From Spirochaetaceae bacterium (GTDB taxonomy: Bacteria; Spirochaetota; Spirochaetia; Treponematales; Breznakiellaceae): a stretch of 7,192 bases of DNA. The notes below the pieces were generated by a model that saw only the letters and a program-made list of their open reading frames with translations, searched no databases and was not told the origin of the DNA. The stretch spans positions 1 through 7,192 of the forward strand of contig JAITAM010000007.1 in NCBI GenBank assembly GCA_031284085.1, read 5' to 3'. Numbering within the stretch: the stretch's first letter is position 1; every line of letters begins with the position of its first letter. Shown piece by piece: positions 1 to 6,974 of the stretch. The translations under genes were made by a program, and so were the position numbers.

Positions 1-86
1 CACTGCATAGTGTGGAGAGCTTCCACTGCATAGTGTGGAGAGCTTCCACTGCGTAGTGTGGAGAGCTTCCATCGCATAGTGTGGAC
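1..86. repeat. Tandem array A, 23-bp unit, about 3.7 copies
   Basis: Units start at 1, 24, 47 and 70. Each begins CACTGCATAG and ends GAGAGCTTC. Copies 1 and 2 are identical, copy 3 has one A-to-G change, and copy 4 is diverged and breaks off at about 86, where a REP-like motif starts. The unit contains two small inverted repeats, CACT-GCAT-AGTG and TGGA-GAGCT-TCCA. The array begins at the first base of the window, so it very probably continues to the left. No coding function is seen. Confidence 0.95.
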
Positions 87-87
87 T

Positions 88-100
88 GGAGGTCTGACCC
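88..100 (+). repeat. REP-like motif, single copy
   Basis: GGAGGTCTGACCC sits exactly between array A and array B. The same motif occurs at 6882-6895 next to the transposase gene, and close variants are at 2626-2640 and 6840-6853 (the latter inverted). The following bases (TTT then CTCCC) also resemble those after the 6882 copy (CTTTACCCC). It is inferred to be a dispersed element recognised by the RAYT-family transposase at the right edge. Confidence 0.6.
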
Positions 101-109
101 TTTCTCCCT

Positions 110-362
110 GATCCTACGGTTTCGGCCTATCAGATCCTACGGTTTCGGCCTATCAGATCCTATGGTTTCGGCCTGTCAGATCCTATGGCTTCGGCCTATC
201 AGATCCTACGGTTTCGGCCTATCAGATCCTACGGTTTCGGCCTATCAGATCCTACGGTTTCGGCCTATCAGATCCTACGGTTTCGGCCTGTCAGATCCTA
301 CGGTTTCGGCCTGTCAGATCCTACGGTTTCGGTCTCCCTGATCCTATAGATTCGGCCCTCAA
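110..362. repeat. Tandem array B, 23-bp unit, about 11 copies
   Basis: Units start at 110, 133, 156, 179, 202, 225, 248, 271, 294, 317 and 340. Each begins GATCCTACGG and ends GGCCTATCA, with scattered changes such as TATGG for TACGG and CTGTCA for CTATCA. The last two copies are diverged; CTCCCT replaces the unit end in copy 10, echoing the CTCCCT just before copy 1. Because 23 is not a multiple of 3, all frames cycle, which explains an apparent 86-aa open frame over it (81-341) that is not a gene. Confidence 0.95.
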
Positions 363-377
363 ACGAATAGTAGTTAG

Positions 378-406
378 TTGACTGTAACATACAGATAGTA
401 TATCTT
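378..406 (+). promoter_or_regulatory. Probable sigma-70 promoter of the Tp47-like lipoprotein gene
   Basis: TTGACT (378-383) matches the -35 consensus at 5 of 6 positions. A 17-bp spacer follows, then TATCTT (401-406), which matches the -10 consensus at 4 of 6. Transcription would start near 413, giving a leader of about 50 nt. The region is AT-rich, in contrast with the repeat array just upstream. The call rests on consensus matching only. Confidence 0.55.
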
Positions 407-409
407 ATT

Positions 410-437
410 TATAAAGTTATATCTGTGTAACTTTATA
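410..437. promoter_or_regulatory. 10-bp perfect inverted repeat at the predicted transcript start
   Basis: TATAAAGTTA (410-419) and TAACTTTATA (428-437) are perfect reverse complements separated by 8 nt. The repeat begins just after the predicted -10 box, over the expected start site. It could be an operator for a dimeric regulator or a weak AU-rich stem-loop in the 5' leader. The sequence TTATATCT is also repeated directly at 417-424 and 433-440. Confidence 0.45.
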
Positions 438-449
438 TCTAGATTGCAT

Positions 450-456
450 AGGGAGG
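450..456 (+). promoter_or_regulatory. Ribosome binding site fixing the lipoprotein start at 462
   Basis: AGGGAGG lies 5 nt before the ATG at 462. This favours 462 over an in-frame TTG at 444, which lies upstream of the site, and the resulting N-terminus reads as a clean lipoprotein signal peptide. Confidence 0.8.
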
Positions 457-461
457 CATGT

Positions 462-2042
462 ATGGATTTGAGACAAAACAAACATGCGAGATGGGTCATA
501 GAGGGCTTTTGCGCTCTATTGACATTGATGGGGTGCGAACATACCCCCGATGAGCAGCCGGCGACCGAGGCTTTAGAACTGGCTGTCGTCGGTGGTTATG
601 GGGTAATGCATCCGAATGTTAGCGGTGCGTCCACCAATTATGTCCTTTTGGAAACGGCGAAGGGCAATTACACGAATGGAACCTACACCCTTAACGAAGC
701 TGCGGTAACGCCCACGCCGGTTCTGACCGGCGACGGCAGGGTAACGCTGATAAAAATTGCGGCTCCCCTTGTAGGGGGGGGGGGGGGGGGGGTAACCTCC
801 TATAGTTTAATCGTTAAAGAAGGCACAAGAGACGTGCTGAACGAGACCGTAACCTTTGACGCCTCCGGAGTGGAGGCGCCTGAGGTCTTATACGGCGAAA
901 AGCCCATGACGTTTAGCGAATTCTTTCACGATGTTACGGCAAATATAGCCGCCATCCACCCTTCCACCACGGCTTTTGCCGCAAAAGGAACGGCGGCAGT
1001 TCCCAAGAACTTTATCAACGCAGGCACGCGCACCGGAAACAACAGCGCAGGCACTGCCAATGGGACACCCAAGTGGACGGAAACGGACTCACAGGCCAAG
1101 GTTGACGTCATAAGCAGCGCCACCTACGGCGACAATCCGCATTTTGTCCCGACTCAGAACCTTGCCATAAACTATTCCGACCCAATGACTAAAGCGGACG
1201 ACCACGAAGTTACGGGCATCAAAACCGTGGAAGTCGGCGTTGACTTTGATTTGTACGCCAACGCGGATATTCTGAAGCAGGTTGACAAGGCTGTGGCGGC
1301 ATCAACGGCGGTTTTGGAAAACGTGAGGGACATCACTTGGAAAGCGGCAACCGCAGTTTACAAAGCCAAATACCTGCGTCCCGACGCCTCATGGGGAAAG
1401 CGGGACGACAATGCCCTTAATGATGTTGCTGCATCATGGCCAAAAGCTGTCGGCGGCACGGGCGGCGCAATAGTAGGCGTATCCTACGGCGGCACTTGGG
1501 CGGACAAGGTTATATCCGTGGACTTTGCACCACTGACGGCACCTTTGGACAGCGCCGGCATTTGGAACGACTACTTTGACTATGTGTATGCCGGTTATGT
1601 TGAAGATTTGCAGACCGGGCACAAGGAACCCCTTGTCTGGCTGCAGAATCTGTTTTCTCACCGGGGACACACCAACATCGAAGCGGCGATTAAGCGCACC
1701 GGCATTTCCCGTATGGACAATTTATCCTCCGAGGGCAATATGCGGCTGGTGATCTTTGCCAAAGGGCGTAAGGACATTATTGTCGAAAATGTTGGTGTGG
1801 TTGCAGACGGCGCAAGCCTCCCCTCTATTGAGCAAGGCTCTGTCTTCTATGTGTCAGGCGATGCTAAGAAGTTACTGAACTCCTCAGGCGCTGAGCTTGC
1901 GGAGGGCAATACTTTGCATGTCGGCAATTTGAGTGCGGCGGCGTTGGCGGATTTCGCCTCAAAGGGCGGCGTTATCCAAAAAGGAGGAGCGGATATTCCT
2001 GCGAAGCTTATACGCTTGCGCCGGAGGGAGAGGGTGAAATAG
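462..2042 (+). CDS. Tp47-like treponemal lipoprotein, main N-terminal part (frame-disrupted)
   Basis: Start at ATG 462 gives 526 aa to the stop at 2042. The N-terminus is a lipoprotein signal: charged residues 4-10, a hydrophobic core, and lipobox L22-M-G-C25, so the product should be lipidated at Cys25. A beta-rich extension of about 115 residues follows, containing Gly105-Gly110 encoded by a 19-G tract. From about residue 143 (YGEKPMTFSEFF) the protein resembles T. pallidum Tp47 (TP0574, a penicillin-binding lipoprotein) as I recall it: PKW at about 203, the KADDHEVTGIKT stretch, and RLVIFAKGRKDII at 428-440, equivalent to Tp47 RLTLIANGYRDVV. The Tp47 C-terminal domain appears to continue in another frame after 2003, so the last 12 residues here (basic, KLIRLRRRERVK) are probably frameshift artefact. 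Penicillin binding or carboxypeptidase activity is known for Tp47 but only inferred here; homology was judged by eye. Confidence 0.72.
   Translation: MDLRQNKHARWVIEGFCALLTLMGCEHTPDEQPATEALELAVVGGYGVMHPNVSGASTNYVLLETAKGNYTNGTYTLNEAAVTPTPVLTGDGRVTLIKIAAPLVGGGGGGVTSYSLIVKEGTRDVLNETVTFDASGVEAPEVLYGEKPMTFSEFFHDVTANIAAIHPSTTAFAAKGTAAVPKNFINAGTRTGNNSAGTANGTPKWTETDSQAKVDVISSATYGDNPHFVPTQNLAINYSDPMTKADDHEVTGIKTVEVGVDFDLYANADILKQVDKAVAASTAVLENVRDITWKAATAVYKAKYLRPDASWGKRDDNALNDVAASWPKAVGGTGGAIVGVSYGGTWADKVISVDFAPLTAPLDSAGIWNDYFDYVYAGYVEDLQTGHKEPLVWLQNLFSHRGHTNIEAAIKRTGISRMDNLSSEGNMRLVIFAKGRKDIIVENVGVVADGASLPSIEQGSVFYVSGDAKKLLNSSGAELAEGNTLHVGNLSAAALADFASKGGVIQKGGADIPAKLIRLRRRERVK
774..792 (+). repeat. 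Homopolymer of 19 G inside the lipoprotein gene
   Basis: Positions 774-792 are all G. In the present state (19 G) the frame continues as six Gly then Val (GTA). With 18 G the next codon would be TAA immediately after the glycines. With 20 G the frame would reach TAG after GGT AAC CTC CTA. Gain or loss of one base therefore gives a product of about 110-114 aa. Poly-G tracts are known phase-variation switches in Treponema. Confidence 0.9.
1998..2012 (+). other. Apparent -1 frameshift point in the lipoprotein gene
   Basis: Up to GCG (2001-2003) the frame from 462 reads ...KGGADIPA. If one G is restored, so that GCG is followed by GAA, the protein continues EAYTLAPEGEGEIAITLKD and runs straight into the 2060-2521 frame. 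As sequenced, the original frame ends at 2042 after an arginine-rich tail atypical of the protein. The second frame is open on both sides of the junction and keeps the same acidic, beta-rich composition. Cause is undecided: real mutation, sequencing error, or recoding. Confidence 0.75.
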
Positions 2043-2059
2043 CCATTACGCTCAAGGAT

Positions 2060-2521
2060 GTGTTCTTTAGCGGAGCTTTCCAAGGCGCCTATACGCTCAA
2101 AATAAGCTCCACGATACCACCGGACACGACAGTTTCCTTTACGGTGAACCGCATCATTGACCGCCCCAAACTGAAACAAGGTGATGGCACAGCGGTTGAC
2201 GCAGACACTACTACCGGTGCTATTACAGTAACTACAGGCGGCGGCAATATCGTCTTTAGCAACGAAGATTTTGCAAAGGCCATCGTAATGTCGGGCCGCA
2301 GCATCAGTTCGATAGCGATAGAAAGCGGTAGCGGCACAGTCCCGGCCATTGGAACGGTACTGGAGGCCACCAACGAGGTGTACGCAATCAAAGCCAGCGC
2401 TTTGACTAGCAGCGTAACCTACAAACTCACGATTGTTACATCCAACTTTGTAAAGGCGACGGGAGGAGGAAGTTTCGACACTCTTAATTCGGTAGTGTAC
2501 TATATTAAAGTGAACTCTTAG
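2060..2521 (+). CDS. C-terminal part of the split Tp47-like lipoprotein
   Basis: A nominal GTG at 2060 opens 153 aa, but the frame is open upstream through 2003 and lacks a usable ribosome site (AAGGA ends only 1 nt before the GTG) and any signal peptide. It is best read as the C-terminus of the preceding gene: joined at about 2003 the two give about 686 aa, compared with about 434 aa for T. pallidum Tp47. The segment GAYTLKISS near its start fits the end of the Tp47 C-terminal domain. The remaining residues, roughly 30-153, are Thr/Ser/Gly/Val-rich and predicted beta; they look like one more Ig-like or similar sandwich domain, perhaps a duplication of the preceding one (a VFxxxxxxAKxxxxSG-like pattern occurs in both). 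Two terminators follow within 90 bp. Independent expression is unlikely. Confidence 0.65.
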   Translation: MFFSGAFQGAYTLKISSTIPPDTTVSFTVNRIIDRPKLKQGDGTAVDADTTTGAITVTTGGGNIVFSNEDFAKAIVMSGRSISSIAIESGSGTVPAIGTVLEATNEVYAIKASALTSSVTYKLTIVTSNFVKATGGGSFDTLNSVVYYIKVNS

Positions 2522-2530
2522 TAAAGAAAC

Positions 2531-2558
2531 GCCATGACCGGGTCCGGTCATGGCATTT
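2531..2558 (+). terminator. Hairpin terminator 1 of the lipoprotein gene
   Basis: GCCATGACCGG and CCGGTCATGGC form a perfect 11-bp inverted repeat at 2531-2554 (in practice a 10-bp stem with a 4-nt loop), followed by ATTTTG. It begins 9 bp after the stop codon at 2521. The T-run is short; on the minus side the hairpin is followed by GTTTCTTTAC, so it may act weakly in both directions. Confidence 0.75.
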
Positions 2559-2569
2559 TGTGCAGCCGT

Positions 2570-2613
2570 AAAGGGTGGTTCGGTCATAGCGATTGGACCG
2601 CCCTTTTCCTTTT
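2570..2613 (+). terminator. Hairpin terminator 2, plus-strand directional
   Basis: AAAGGGTGGTTC (2570-2581) can pair over all 12 positions with GGACCGCCCTTT (2595-2606) in RNA, using two G-U pairs, with a 13-nt loop and a TTCCTTTT tail. On the opposite strand the two G-U pairs become C-A mismatches and no T-run follows, so it works only for + transcription. It backs up the first terminator between convergent transcription units. Confidence 0.65.
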
Positions 2614-2625
2614 CAGGCCGGGCTT

Positions 2626-2640
2626 GAGGTCTGTCCCCTG
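2626..2640 (+). repeat. REP-like motif, single copy in the convergent intergenic region
   Basis: GAGGTCTGTCCCCTG is the exact reverse complement of 6838-6852, a 15-bp match across more than 4 kb, and is a one-base variant (A to T) of the motif at 88 and 6882. It lies between the two convergent units, a usual location for REP elements. The rest of 2641-2727 holds nothing I recognise apart from the palindrome at 2716. Confidence 0.6.
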
Positions 2641-2715
2641 TCCGGCTTCTTTCAGGCAGAAAGCAGGACGCTACTCCCGATACAATACCGAAAACTCTGG
2701 AACAAGCTGTGGCTG

Positions 2716-2727
2716 CAGGCCGGCCTG
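2716..2727. repeat. 12-bp perfect palindrome abutting the cyclase-like gene stop
   Basis: CAGGCCGGCCTG is perfectly self-complementary and immediately follows the stop codon of the minus-strand gene. With no loop and no T-run on the minus side it is a poor intrinsic terminator. It could stabilise the mRNA end or be incidental. Confidence 0.35.
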
Positions 2728-4665
2728 TCAGATTAGCTGGTAAAATGAATCCGTGTCGCTGCCTGTACCGTCTTTTAGATGGCCAAGTTGTTGCGCAGCT
2801 ATATGCAGACCACTATACGCATTCTCGCTTATGAGTGCATGGGCTTGGTAACGAGGAGCAAGCAGAGCAAGAGACTTAGCCCGATTGACCGGATTACCCA
2901 CAAGTTTCCACTTCTTGCCAACCCGCTCTAGACTTGCGATTCCGGTATCAAGCCCAAAACACCAGTAAGTGCTTGCTGTTTTGCTGCGCACAACAGTAAC
3001 AATACTGTCGGCGCTTCGCTTCGCAAGCTCTTTCTCTTCTAGCGAGTCCATTTCAAAGGCAATAAAGATCGTATCCTCGTCGCCCTCCGCAATATAAGTG
3101 CCGGTTTCCTTGAACAAATGCAGAACGTTCTTTTGAAATGAAGCTGGATCTTTCTTGGGGCTTGTGTCATGTACCGCAATGACGATCAGCTCTTTGGTGA
3201 GAGGCTTCGCAATACCCTGAACGGCCGGCTTTAGTATTGCACAGAGCAATGAGCAAAGCACCGCTGCAACAGTAGCGCCTGAAGGAATGAAAGGGTCTAT
3301 CCAGTACCTAGTAAGCACAAAACTAATGGAAAAGCCTATGAAAATCAGAAGTACACAGAGCAATCCCAAAACGGCAATCTTGACAGGCGGGAAGCGCCAA
3401 AGCAGCACCACCACAAACCAAGCGCTTATAAGAGAAAAAAGGACAATATATATCCTTGAGCTTTGGCTAATCCCATTGTTTGTAAAGAATGTATTTGCCA
3501 AGACTGCCGATACAAAAACCGCCGAGTACCGCTCTGTATGCACAGGACCCATAATACACAGAGCGCCCTGCAAGCGCGACTGTAAGCTGCCGCCGCTATA
3601 GATGAGAGCCTCATAAGTTTTTTGAATATTAGCGATACAAGCCTCTACTTCGTTACGCCGCGCCTGCATACCGGCTCGCTCCCGCCCTGAGGCAGCTTCA
3701 GTACGTTTGTCGTAGCTTATAAGCAGCTCTTGTGCTGCATTTTGAGAAAAGAAACGTTCAATAGAGTCAAAATAGCTACTCCTAGCCTGCAGCCATAGCT
3801 GTTTTCTTTGTTCGATGGTTTGCACCCATTCTTGCAGTACAGCAGGGCCGGAATCCGGTGCAGGCGCTTCAAGCATAATGTCTTGCACCGACTGGACGTA
3901 TTCGCCTAGAAAGCTGGGGCGCTCCATAATGCTGATCTCTTGGTATATATCCAGAGTGTCGCTCTGCCATAAAAGTCTCTGTAAATCAAATGTAAGCCAT
4001 TCATAGTTAATAAAATCAGAGAACGGAATACGGATGAAGTTCACCTCGCCGCACGGCACTCGTACTAAAAGCGAAGAAGCACCATCCACAGCGCGTATTC
4101 TTTCAGCAACGACATCGGCTTGATGAGAACCTTGTGCGCTCTTGTTTTTTAAGACGCGGTACACAGGATGTTCTACCCACTCGCCGGCCTGAGAGTACAT
4201 AACCGGTGCAATTCGGCGCAACATGCCGTCCGGATCGGTATACTGCATCTTTTGCCAAAGCTCATCGACCGCAACCGGCCCAAATGCCGTCATCGCTGAG
4301 AATACACTGTTTAATAGAGCGGTGCTTTCATCCGTACTAGCCTGTATCGGAGTATAGATCGGTACTTGTACTATCAATGATTCAGCACGCATCTCAATAA
4401 GATTGAGCAGAAGCGAGATGAACGATTCAAGATTGATGCTGCTTGTTTCTTGTTCCGGATTCGCTTTGTCCGTTTCGATTATTACTATACTTTGAGCGAG
4501 TTCAGGAGCCGGCGCGATGGTATTCAAGAAATCATAGTAAAACCCAAGCTTGGGTCCCTGCAAAAACAGGATAAGAACAACCATAACGGCAAACGCCGCG
4601 CAGAAAGGCATGATAATTTTAATTACTGTAGTAGTATTAACTATAATCGGCTTATGCACCTGCAT
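2728..4665 (-). CDS. CHASE2-domain membrane protein with a divergent class III nucleotide cyclase domain
   Basis: 645 aa. One N-terminal membrane segment (about 17-35) is followed by an extracytoplasmic CHASE2 sensor (about 40-400): note PELAQSIVIIETD at 54-66 and TDPDGMLRR at 143-151. The sensor is interrupted by a charged helical, possibly coiled-coil stretch (about 278-355). Three membrane segments lie at about 405-480, then a cytoplasmic cyclase-like domain (about 490-645). The cyclase family is recognised from FGLDTGIASLERVG (570-583) and GNPVNRAKSL (590-599). By eye both metal-binding Asp are kept (D500, D529) and N594 is present. The usual substrate Lys appears to be I525, the purine-specifying Asp/Thr is K587, and the transition-state Arg is S598, so activity is doubtful. 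It overlaps atpC by 14 bp and has only a weak ribosome site (AGG 2 nt from ATG), suggesting translational coupling. CHASE2-cyclases normally make cAMP in response to an outside signal; the ligand is unknown. Confidence 0.75.
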   Translation of the reverse strand: MQVHKPIIVNTTTVIKIIMPFCAAFAVMVVLILFLQGPKLGFYYDFLNTIAPAPELAQSIVIIETDKANPEQETSSINLESFISLLLNLIEMRAESLIVQVPIYTPIQASTDESTALLNSVFSAMTAFGPVAVDELWQKMQYTDPDGMLRRIAPVMYSQAGEWVEHPVYRVLKNKSAQGSHQADVVAERIRAVDGASSLLVRVPCGEVNFIRIPFSDFINYEWLTFDLQRLLWQSDTLDIYQEISIMERPSFLGEYVQSVQDIMLEAPAPDSGPAVLQEWVQTIEQRKQLWLQARSSYFDSIERFFSQNAAQELLISYDKRTEAASGRERAGMQARRNEVEACIANIQKTYEALIYSGGSLQSRLQGALCIMGPVHTERYSAVFVSAVLANTFFTNNGISQSSRIYIVLFSLISAWFVVVLLWRFPPVKIAVLGLLCVLLIFIGFSISFVLTRYWIDPFIPSGATVAAVLCSLLCAILKPAVQGIAKPLTKELIVIAVHDTSPKKDPASFQKNVLHLFKETGTYIAEGDEDTIFIAFEMDSLEEKELAKRSADSIVTVVRSKTASTYWCFGLDTGIASLERVGKKWKLVGNPVNRAKSLALLAPRYQAHALISENAYSGLHIAAQQLGHLKDGTGSDTDSFYQLI

Positions 4666-5074
4666 GACCTGCTATATTACAAGCTTTGATGCGCGTTTGC
4701 GCTCTTTTAAGTGCGGCGCACGCCGACATAAAATCAGGCTTAAAAGAGCTGCTGCTCATACGTTCCAAAGCGCTTTTTTCTGCGGCTTGCGCCCGTGCAA
4801 GATCGATCTCCTGCGGCCATTCCGCAGCCTCCACCAAAAGAATAGTGTTATGCCCCTTTACTTCCAAAATCCCATCGCTAATACAGGCAGAAAGCCATTC
4901 TCCCTTTTTGTTTTTAATTTTCAGTATGCTCGTTACCACAGGCGCAATAAAAAAAGAATGGTATGCGTAGATGGCGCTCTCGCCGTCACTGAGCGTAACA
5001 ACTAAAGTTTCAATATCGCCGGAAAAAAAACGCCGGTATGGTGTATGTATTTCAAAAGCGAAAACCTCTGCCAT
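4652..5074 (-). CDS. atpC: F1 ATP synthase epsilon subunit
   Basis: 140 aa, the usual size for the family. The N-terminal beta-sandwich (about 1-85) begins FAFEIHTPYRRFFSGDIE, the standard epsilon opening, and carries the ILEVKGHNTILLVEAAEW segment (69-86). The C-terminal helical hairpin starts with EIDLARAQAAEKSALERM (89-106). Epsilon sits on the central stalk with gamma and can inhibit ATP hydrolysis. The start is placed 2 bp after the atpD stop, with AAGAGG (5080-5085) 5 nt upstream inside the end of atpD, the standard atpD-atpC coupling. The tail (about 126-140) is slightly basic and overlaps the next gene by 14 bp. Confidence 0.9.
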   Translation of the reverse strand: MAEVFAFEIHTPYRRFFSGDIETLVVTLSDGESAIYAYHSFFIAPVVTSILKIKNKKGEWLSACISDGILEVKGHNTILLVEAAEWPQEIDLARAQAAEKSALERMSSSSFKPDFMSACAALKRAQTRIKACNIAGHAGA

Positions 5075-5076
5075 AG

Positions 5077-6577
<1,501 letters not shown>

Positions 6578-6634
6578 TATTGTAACGAGGGCGGAGGCAC
6601 GACTCTTTGCCTACAAGGAGCCGGTCGAAGCCGC

Positions 6635-6795
6635 AAGATCGGGAAGGCCGTATCAAGGGTCTGAAATAGGCTGTTTCAGGAGTCTGAAATAGGCTGTTTC
6701 AAAGGTCTGAAATAGGCTGTTTCAAAGGTCTGAAATAGGCTGTTTCAAGAGTCTGATATAGGCTGTTTCAAGAGTCTGATATAAGCCGCTTCTTG
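6635..6795. repeat. Tandem array C, 23-bp unit, 6 copies plus one degenerate
   Basis: Good units start at 6658, 6681, 6704, 6727, 6750 and 6773; a degenerate unit can be aligned at 6635-6657. The unit begins GGTCTGAAAT (or AGTCTGATAT in later copies) and ends GGCTGTTTCAAG or GGCTGTTTCAAA. Each of the first four copies contains TGAAA-7 nt-TTTCA, a small hairpin. The sequence differs from arrays A and B but the period is identical. Positions 6796-6837 after it show no recognisable feature. Confidence 0.93.
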
Positions 6796-6839
6796 CAGGC
6801 AAAAAGCCGAAAGGTCGTACCTCTGCTTCTGATTAGGCA

Positions 6840-6895
6840 GGGGACAGACCTCCGGTTGGGAATGGGGGACAGGGAATAGGGGGAGGTCTGACCCC
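6840..6895. repeat. Inverted pair of REP-like motifs (REPIN-like) upstream of the RAYT gene
   Basis: GGGGACAGACCTCC (6840-6853) and GGAGGTCTGACCCC (6882-6895) are inverted copies with one mismatch in 14, separated by 28 bp of G-rich sequence. Two inverted REPs with a short spacer is the layout of a REPIN, the mobile form of REP sequences. Such pairs commonly lie beside RAYT genes, which matches the gene starting at 6975. Related single motifs are at 88 and 2626. Confidence 0.7.
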
Positions 6896-6902
6896 TTTAC
6901 CC

Positions 6903-6920
6903 CTTGAAATATTTTTCAAG
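6903..6920. repeat. 7-bp hairpin before the RAYT gene
   Basis: CTTGAAA and TTTCAAG form a perfect stem around a TATT loop, followed by ATTTTTAG. It may be a weak terminator isolating the transposase gene from upstream transcription or part of the element's end structure. No convincing promoter was seen between it and 6975. Confidence 0.4.
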
Positions 6921-6974
6921 ATTTTTAGCAGTTTATTGAAGCAAAAATGCAAATGCCCCCGTACTAAGTGTACT

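Noticed and set aside
81..341. Open frame of 86 aa with periodic protein repeats
   Set aside because: It is the 23-bp array read through; the 23-aa periodicity follows from three units. No ribosome site and no plausible product.
110..362. CRISPR array
   Set aside because: Repeats are directly contiguous without unique spacers, so this is a simple tandem array; the same holds for the other two arrays.
444..461. TTG start at 444 for the lipoprotein gene
   Set aside because: It lies before the AGGGAGG ribosome site, which is correctly spaced for ATG 462.
1976..1987. Programmed -1 frameshift signal (CCAAAAAGGAGG)
   Set aside because: It is not a proper X XXY YYZ heptamer, and the SD-like bases follow rather than precede the slip site at the distance known to stimulate frameshifting. 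A -1 slip here would also replace the GGADIPA segment.
1847..2587. Minus-strand open frame of 246 aa antisense to the lipoprotein gene
   Set aside because: It lies opposite well-supported coding sequence, spans a terminator hairpin, has no recognisable domain and an odd Cys/Arg/Tyr-rich composition typical of antisense frames.
4450..5005. Plus-strand frames over the atpC/cyclase junction (79, 151 and 94 aa)
   Set aside because: They are shadows opposite confidently identified atpC and CHASE2 coding sequence, with no domain or ribosome site support.
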